This document shows, piece by piece, positions 12,690 to 16,563 of a stretch of 16,563 nt of DNA (the first letter of the stretch is position 1; each line of letters opens with the position of its first letter). This stretch comes from JAAYZQ01 sp034428935 (GTDB taxonomy: Bacteria > Chloroflexota > Anaerolineae > JAAYZQ01), in contig DAOUHB010000061.1 in assembly GCA_034428935.1 (NCBI GenBank), positions 1 to 16,563 on the forward strand, written 5' to 3'. The notes under the pieces were generated by a model. The model made no database searches and had not been told where the DNA came from. It saw nothing but the letters and a program-made list of their open reading frames with translations. A program made the position numbers and the translations under genes.

Positions 12690-15002
12690 CTACTCGTGCA
12701 GGCGCAGCTTCATCAATGCATACACCCCGACGGCCGCCGCGGCCAGGACCGTGATCTCGCCCAGGGTGTCCATCCCGCGAAAGTCCACCAGGATCACGTT
12801 GACCAGGTTGCGGCCGTGGGCCAGCTCCAGGCTGTTGGCGGCAAAGTAGGGCGCCAGCCGCGAGCGCAGCGGGACGGAGGTCACGGTCAGGACCAGCGTG
12901 GTCATCAGCCCGCCCGCCGCCAGGGCCACCACCGCCTCGCGGATGCGCGTCCCCCGGTTGGAGAGGACGGCGAAACGAGGCAGGCGGTACAGCACCAGGA
13001 CGAAAAGGATGACCGTCAGCGTCTCCAGGGCAAACTGGGTCATGGCCAGGTCAGGCGCGCCGAACAGGACGTAAATCACCGCGGTGCTGTAGCCGATGAC
13101 CCCCAGGGCCGCCACGGCGGCCAGCCGCGACCGCGAGAACACGGCCATGAGGGCAGCCAGCACGATCAGGACGGCGATCAATGCCTCGTGAAACCGGACG
13201 TCCAGCCCGACGGCCGGCCAACCGGGGAGGCCCATGCCGGCCAGGGTGTAGCCGGCCAGCCCGACGGTGGTCAGGATGATGATCACGATATAGTAGCGCA
13301 GGTAGCCGCTTTGCAGCAGGCGGGTCTGGGCGCGGGCCACGACGTTCAAGCCCTTGAGCGACAGCTCGTACCAGCGCTCCGGCCCCCACCCCGACACCGT
13401 GCGCACGGCCGAGCGCAGCGCGGGGCTGGCGGCCCGGCGCAGGGGCGCGCTCGCCAGGAACAGGGCCACACCCAGGGCCAGCGTCAGGATGCTGAGGAGC
13501 AGGACGGGGTTCACGCCGTGCCACAACCCCAGCTCCACGACGGTGGGCTCGGCCCGGATGGCGCTCACCGCGGGGGACAGGAAAACGGTGGCCACGGTCT
13601 CGGGGAACAGGCCGATGGCCAGCCCCAGCCCCGCCAGGATCACCGGCCCGAGCCAGAAGGCCACCGGCGCCTCGTGGGGCTCTTTGGGCGTGTTCTTCCG
13701 CCGGCCAAAGAACGGCCGGATGCCCACGATGGCGGCCGCGGCCACCAGCATGATGTTGGACGCCACCCCGGCCACGGTGACGACCGTCGCCGCCCGGGGC
13801 GCCTGCAAGTTGGCCTCGTAGAGCAGCTCCTTGTTGATAAAGCCCAGGAGCGGCGGCAGGCCGGCCATGGACAGCGCGGCCAGCCCGGCGGCGGCCGCCG
13901 TGATGGGCATGGCCCGGGCCAGCCCCCCCAGGCGCGTCACGTCGCGGGTGCCGGTCTCGTGGTCCACCGTCCCGGCCACCTGGAACAGCGCGCCCTTGTA
14001 CAAGGCGTGGGCCACCAAAAAGACCATGGCCGCCTGCACCGACAGCGTCGTGTCCAGCCCAATCATCAACACCAGGGCGCCCAGCACGCTGAGCGTCGAG
14101 TAGGCCAGGACGCGCTTGAGGTCGGTCTGCCACAGGGCAAACAGGGCGCCCGTCAGCATCGTCGTCGCGCCGGCCAGGGTGACCAGGTAGTGCCAGGCGT
14201 CGTTGCCGCCCAGGACCGAGCTAAAGCGCGCCAGCAGGTAGACCCCCGCTTTGACCATGGTCGCCGAGTGGAGATAGGCGCTGACGGGGGTGGGGGCCTC
14301 CATGGCGTTGGGCAGCCAGAAGTGAAAGGGCACCTGGGCCGACTTGGTAAAGGCCCCGACCAGGATCAGCAGCAGCATGGGCATGTACAGCGGATGGGCC
14401 TGCAGCGCCTCGCCCTGGTCCAGCAGGACCGACAGCTCGAAGCTGCCGCCCGCCTGGCCCATGAGCAGCAGCCCGGCCAGCAGCGCCAGCCCGCCGGCCC
14501 CGGTCACCAGCAGTGCCTGCAGCGCCGCCGCCCGGGCGGTGGCCTTGTGGTGCTCGAAGCCGATCAACAGGTAGGAGGTGAGGCTGGTCAGCTCCCAGAA
14601 GACGAACAGGGTGATGACGTTGCCCGCCAGCACCACCCCCAGCATCGACGCCATGAAGGCCAGGATGAGGGCGTAAAAGCGGCCCAGTTGCGGATGGCCG
14701 GCCAGGTAGCCGCCGGCGTAGACGATGATCAGGGCGCCGATGCCGCTGATGAGGACGGCAAAGATCAGGCTCAGTCCGTCGACGTAGAACGACAGGCCGA
14801 CGCCCAGGCTGGGCACCCAGTCGTGGTAGATGGTGAGAACCCCATCGGCTCCGAGCTGTTGGTGATAGCTGCCAAAGTAGACGGCCAGGGCGAGGGGCAG
14901 CAGGGCGAGGATCCAGCCCGTGGCCCTGCGGCCGGCGCGGTGCAGCCAGGGGGCCGCAACCGCCAGCGCAAAGCCGGACAGGGTTGCCAGGGTGATGCCC
15001 AT
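12690..15002 (-). CDS. mnhA: Mrp antiporter subunit A (with MbhD/MbhE-like C-terminal part)
   Basis: The 770-residue protein has the usual MrpA length. The N-terminal two thirds are NuoL-like: E137 in FVFWELTSLTSYLL, K220 in LVGAFTKSAQVPFHFWLPNA, and PTPVSAYLHSATMVKAG at 237-253. The C-terminal third carries the two family extensions: an MbhD-like part with GAPDLAMTQFALETLTV (from 648, including E660) and an MbhE-like part with NVILVDFRGMDTLGEITVL (E749). This subunit provides a main ion path and the A-specific C-terminal domain of the complex. The ATG at 15002 has only a distant GGAG (11 bases), and a small upstream ORF ends five bases before it, so translation may be coupled. It is the first gene of the operon and follows a strong candidate promoter. 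Confidence 0.96.
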   Translation of the reverse strand: MGITLATLSGFALAVAAPWLHRAGRRATGWILALLPLALAVYFGSYHQQLGADGVLTIYHDWVPSLGVGLSFYVDGLSLIFAVLISGIGALIIVYAGGYLAGHPQLGRFYALILAFMASMLGVVLAGNVITLFVFWELTSLTSYLLIGFEHHKATARAAALQALLVTGAGGLALLAGLLLMGQAGGSFELSVLLDQGEALQAHPLYMPMLLLILVGAFTKSAQVPFHFWLPNAMEAPTPVSAYLHSATMVKAGVYLLARFSSVLGGNDAWHYLVTLAGATTMLTGALFALWQTDLKRVLAYSTLSVLGALVLMIGLDTTLSVQAAMVFLVAHALYKGALFQVAGTVDHETGTRDVTRLGGLARAMPITAAAAGLAALSMAGLPPLLGFINKELLYEANLQAPRAATVVTVAGVASNIMLVAAAAIVGIRPFFGRRKNTPKEPHEAPVAFWLGPVILAGLGLAIGLFPETVATVFLSPAVSAIRAEPTVVELGLWHGVNPVLLLSILTLALGVALFLASAPLRRAASPALRSAVRTVSGWGPERWYELSLKGLNVVARAQTRLLQSGYLRYYIVIIILTTVGLAGYTLAGMGLPGWPAVGLDVRFHEALIAVLIVLAALMAVFSRSRLAAVAALGVIGYSTAVIYVLFGAPDLAMTQFALETLTVILFVLVLYRLPRFAVLSNRGTRIREAVVALAAGGLMTTLVLTVTSVPLRSRLAPYFAANSLELAHGRNLVNVILVDFRGMDTLGEITVLAAAAVGVYALMKLRLHE

Positions 15003-15007
15003 TGTCG

Positions 15008-15136
15008 TTATCGCTCCGGCCCGGGCAAAGTCGGGACCCGGCCGGCGCCCGCCGCCCGGCGCGCGCCTCTGGCCCGATGTGGCTCTGTCTCTTTCGTTGT
15101 GCTGCCGGCTCGGGCCATCACCCGACGGGCTTGCAT
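15008..15136 (-). CDS. Possible 42-residue leader ORF of the mnh operon
   Basis: In the roughly 250-nt mnhA leader, an ATG at 15136 has a good ribosome-binding site (AAGGAG, eight bases away). It opens a frame of 42 codons ending with TAA five bases before the mnhA ATG. The peptide starts MQARRVMARAGSTTKETEP, is very Arg-rich, and matches no family I know. Its value may lie in coupling mnhA translation rather than in the peptide. GC-rich sequence yields such frames by chance, so this is tentative. The rest of 15003-15311 holds the promoter and terminator described separately and no other gene. Confidence 0.3.
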   Translation of the reverse strand: MQARRVMARAGSTTKETEPHRARGARRAAGAGRVPTLPGPER

Positions 15137-15261
15137 GCGTTCGACTCCTTGCTCCTTGTGTGAGGGCGCCTGGTCCCCCGGCCGGGATGCGTGCGCGTCG
15201 AGGGTAGGATGCCCGGGAAGGCTGCGTGGAAGTTTACGGTCCTGCGCTGAACCTGTGCGTG

Positions 15262-15290
15262 AGTATACTATGCAAAACCGGGCAAGTCAA
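15262..15290 (-). promoter_or_regulatory. Candidate promoter of the mnh antiporter operon
   Basis: Read on the minus strand, TTGACT (15285-15290) is followed after 17 bases by TATACT (15262-15267). Each hexamer has five of six consensus matches, making this one of the best promoters in the window. Transcription would begin near 15255, about 250 nt before mnhA. The -35 box lies in the loop of a terminator-like hairpin at the end of gldA. Confidence 0.65.
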
Positions 15291-15299
15291 GAAGCCCGG
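15274..15299 (-). terminator. gldA: Terminator-like hairpin after gldA
   Basis: On the minus strand, CCGGGC (15294-15299), a ten-base loop and GCCCGG (15278-15283) are followed at once by TTTT (15274-15277). This is a short intrinsic terminator-like structure 13-38 bp after the gldA stop. The stem is only six pairs, so efficiency may be modest. It overlaps the mnh promoter. Confidence 0.5.
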
Positions 15300-15311
15300 G
15301 TCGCGTTTACC

Positions 15312-16403
15312 TTACATCCACTTGCGCTCGCGCCCCTCGGCGTCGGCGGCCTTGAGGGCGGCCACCACCTTCTCGGGGGTGATGGGCGCCGGCTCGTTGT
15401 GGATGGTCTCGCCCTCGGCGCAGGCGGCCTCTGCCACCCGGTGCAGATCCTCGTCGGAGGCGTCCTCCAGGCCGATCTCGGCCAGGGTGGTAGGCAGCCC
15501 GATCTCCTCGCAAAAGCTATAGACCTCGTCGACGATGTCAGGGGGCCGGTCGGCAAGAAACAGGGACGCCAGCGTGCCAAAGGCCACCTTCTCGCCGTGA
15601 TAGTGCTCGTGGGTTTGTTCCAGGACGGTGAGGCCGTTGTGAATGGCGTGGGCGGCGGCCAGCCCCCCGCTCTCGAAGCCCAGCCCGCTCAACAGGGTGT
15701 TGGCCTCGACGACGTGCTCCAGGGCGGGGGTCACGGCGTGGACCTCGCAGGCCCGTTTGGCCAGGGCCCCGTACTCCAGGAGCGTATCGTAGCACAGCCT
15801 CGCCAGGGCGTAGGCCGTCATGGAGCCCACATCGCCGGTCATGTTGCCGGCGTACTTGCGCTTGCACGACTCGGCCTCGAACCAGGTGGCCAGGGCGTCG
15901 CCCATGCCCGACACCAGAAACCGCACCGGGGCCTGGGCCACGATCTCGGTATCGACCAGCACCAGGTCGGGATTGCGGGGCAGGACGAGGTAGCGCTTGA
16001 ACTCGCCCTCGGGGGTATAGATCACCGCCAGCGCGCTGCACGGCGCATCGGTGGAGGCGATGGTCGGCACGACGGCCACCGGGCTGTCCAGCTCGTAGCC
16101 GACCGCCTTGGCCGTGTCCAGCGCCTTGCCGCCGCCGATACCCACCACCAGGTCGCAGTCGTTCTGCCTGCCGGCGGCCACCAGCCTCTCGATCTCCTCA
16201 TCGGAGCACTCGCCGCCAAACTCCTCGACGACGACGCTGATGGACTCTTCCATCTTGCGGGGGTCGAGCAGCAGGTTGTCGAGGACAAAGGGGTCGACGA
16301 CCATGAGCGCCCTTTGTCCGAAGCGGGGCAGCTCGGCCCCCAGCCTCTTGAGGGCCTGGAAGCCCTGCACGTAACGTCCGGGGAACATTGTGGTCCTGAT
16401 CAT
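15312..16403 (-). CDS. gldA: Glycerol dehydrogenase (NAD+, metal-dependent, family III alcohol dehydrogenase)
   Basis: The 363-residue protein matches the usual GldA length. It oxidises glycerol to dihydroxyacetone with NAD+, or the reverse, in the cytoplasm. The nucleotide-binding motif GIGGGKALDTAKAVG is at 88-102, followed by PTIASTDAPCSALAVIY at 113-129. The three metal ligands are present: D169 in GMGDA, H252 in AAAHAIHNG and H269 in HEHYHGEKVAFG. Spacing between them fits the E. coli enzyme. The ATG at 16403 is chosen because GGAG lies seven bases upstream and it gives the conserved start MIRTTMFPGRYVQG. The longer frame to 16553 adds 50 residues of low-complexity, non-family sequence. 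Related sn-glycerol-1-phosphate dehydrogenases are a less likely alternative, since the protein has the typical GldA pattern throughout. Confidence 0.92.
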   Translation of the reverse strand: MIRTTMFPGRYVQGFQALKRLGAELPRFGQRALMVVDPFVLDNLLLDPRKMEESISVVVEEFGGECSDEEIERLVAAGRQNDCDLVVGIGGGKALDTAKAVGYELDSPVAVVPTIASTDAPCSALAVIYTPEGEFKRYLVLPRNPDLVLVDTEIVAQAPVRFLVSGMGDALATWFEAESCKRKYAGNMTGDVGSMTAYALARLCYDTLLEYGALAKRACEVHAVTPALEHVVEANTLLSGLGFESGGLAAAHAIHNGLTVLEQTHEHYHGEKVAFGTLASLFLADRPPDIVDEVYSFCEEIGLPTTLAEIGLEDASDEDLHRVAEAACAEGETIHNEPAPITPEKVVAALKAADAEGRERKWM

Positions 16404-16423
16404 CCTGTTTCTCCATTTCGTGG

Positions 16424-16456
16424 CTTGCCCGGAGCCGGGCCGGCGTCCGGGGCAAG
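16424..16456. repeat. Hairpin in the gldA leader
   Basis: CTTGCCCGGA (16424-16433) pairs with TCCGGGGCAAG (16446-16456) with a single bulged base around a 12-base GC-rich loop. It sits about 20 bp upstream of the gldA start, just ahead of its ribosome-binding site in the minus-strand transcript. It could be a leader structure or the terminator of an unseen upstream gene. No promoter of consensus quality was seen in 16404-16563. Confidence 0.4.
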
Positions 16457-16547
16457 GCGAAGCCATGGCGCAACTTCGTTGCAGCCGTGATCGGTGCGAG
16501 AACCCTGGCGCGCCGCCGCCGGCGTCCATCGTCGGAAAGGTGGCGCG

Positions 16548-16563
16548 ATGCAATGGCTGATGG
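16548..16563 (+). CDS. Possible start of a divergent gene running off the right edge
   Basis: An ATG at 16548 (first residues MQWLM) has AAAGG seven bases upstream. Only five codons are in the window, so this could equally be chance. If real, 16404-16547 is a divergent intergenic region shared with gldA. Confidence 0.25.

Noticed and set aside
8954..15002. The mnh cluster as respiratory complex I or a membrane-bound hydrogenase
   Set aside because: No hydrogenase or NuoB/C/D/H/I-type gene is present; the A-B-C-D-E-F-G order and MnhB, E, F and G motifs are those of a Mrp antiporter.
12696..16490. A plus-strand open frame of 1264 codons opposite mnhA and gldA
   Set aside because: It is antisense to well-supported genes, is rich in Gly, Gln, His and Arg, resembles no family, and arises from third-position GC bias.
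16404..16553. 50-residue N-terminal extension of gldA
   Set aside because: Not family-like, contains the leader hairpin, and the ATG at 16403 has a proper ribosome-binding site and typical GldA N-terminus.

Overview
The window is a high-GC bacterial chromosome segment that is almost fully coding. The gene set, the GC-rich codon use and the intergenic palindromes would fit a Chloroflexota (Anaerolineae/Caldilineae-like) genome. That placement is an inference; no rRNA or other taxonomic marker is present. No tRNA, rRNA, CRISPR array or transposase gene was seen.

Layout. (1) 1-108, minus strand: the first 36 codons of an exported protein with a signal peptide. (2) 109-608: a divergent intergenic region with one candidate promoter per direction and two perfect hairpins between them. 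(3) 609-1283, plus: a DUF1361 membrane protein. (4) 1510-6317, plus: a likely operon of acetate kinase (ackA), a biotin-dependent carboxyltransferase (methylmalonyl-CoA decarboxylase alpha/PccB family), the OadG-like gamma subunit, the biotin carrier protein and the OadB-like Na+-translocating beta subunit. (5) 6318-6574: a convergent gap holding two tandem 110-bp palindrome-rich repeats. (6) 6575-8751, minus: a PII-like/CBS protein overlapping by 4 bp with an ArsB/NhaD-superfamily permease. (7) 8954-15002, minus: a complete seven-gene Mrp/Mnh-type cation/proton antiporter operon, mnhABCDEFG, in which MnhG carries an extra C-terminal TrkA_C (RCK_C) domain. (8) 15312-16403, minus: glycerol dehydrogenase (gldA). 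(9) At the right edge, a possible divergent plus-strand gene start.

How the parts may work together (inference). The decarboxylase subunits would use the energy of acyl-CoA decarboxylation to pump Na+ out of the cell. Acetate kinase in the same unit would make ATP from an acyl phosphate. The Mrp complex would exchange the Na+ gradient with the H+ gradient. Two regulatory-looking ligand-binding modules, PII-like + CBS beside the permease and RCK_C on MnhG, suggest that ion transport here is gated by nucleotides or another small molecule. The window therefore reads as a sodium-bioenergetics neighbourhood. Its most unusual points are the two domain fusions and several structured regulatory regions: a hairpin over the ackA ribosome-binding site, a terminator overlapping the mnh promoter, and a small ORF just ahead of mnhA.
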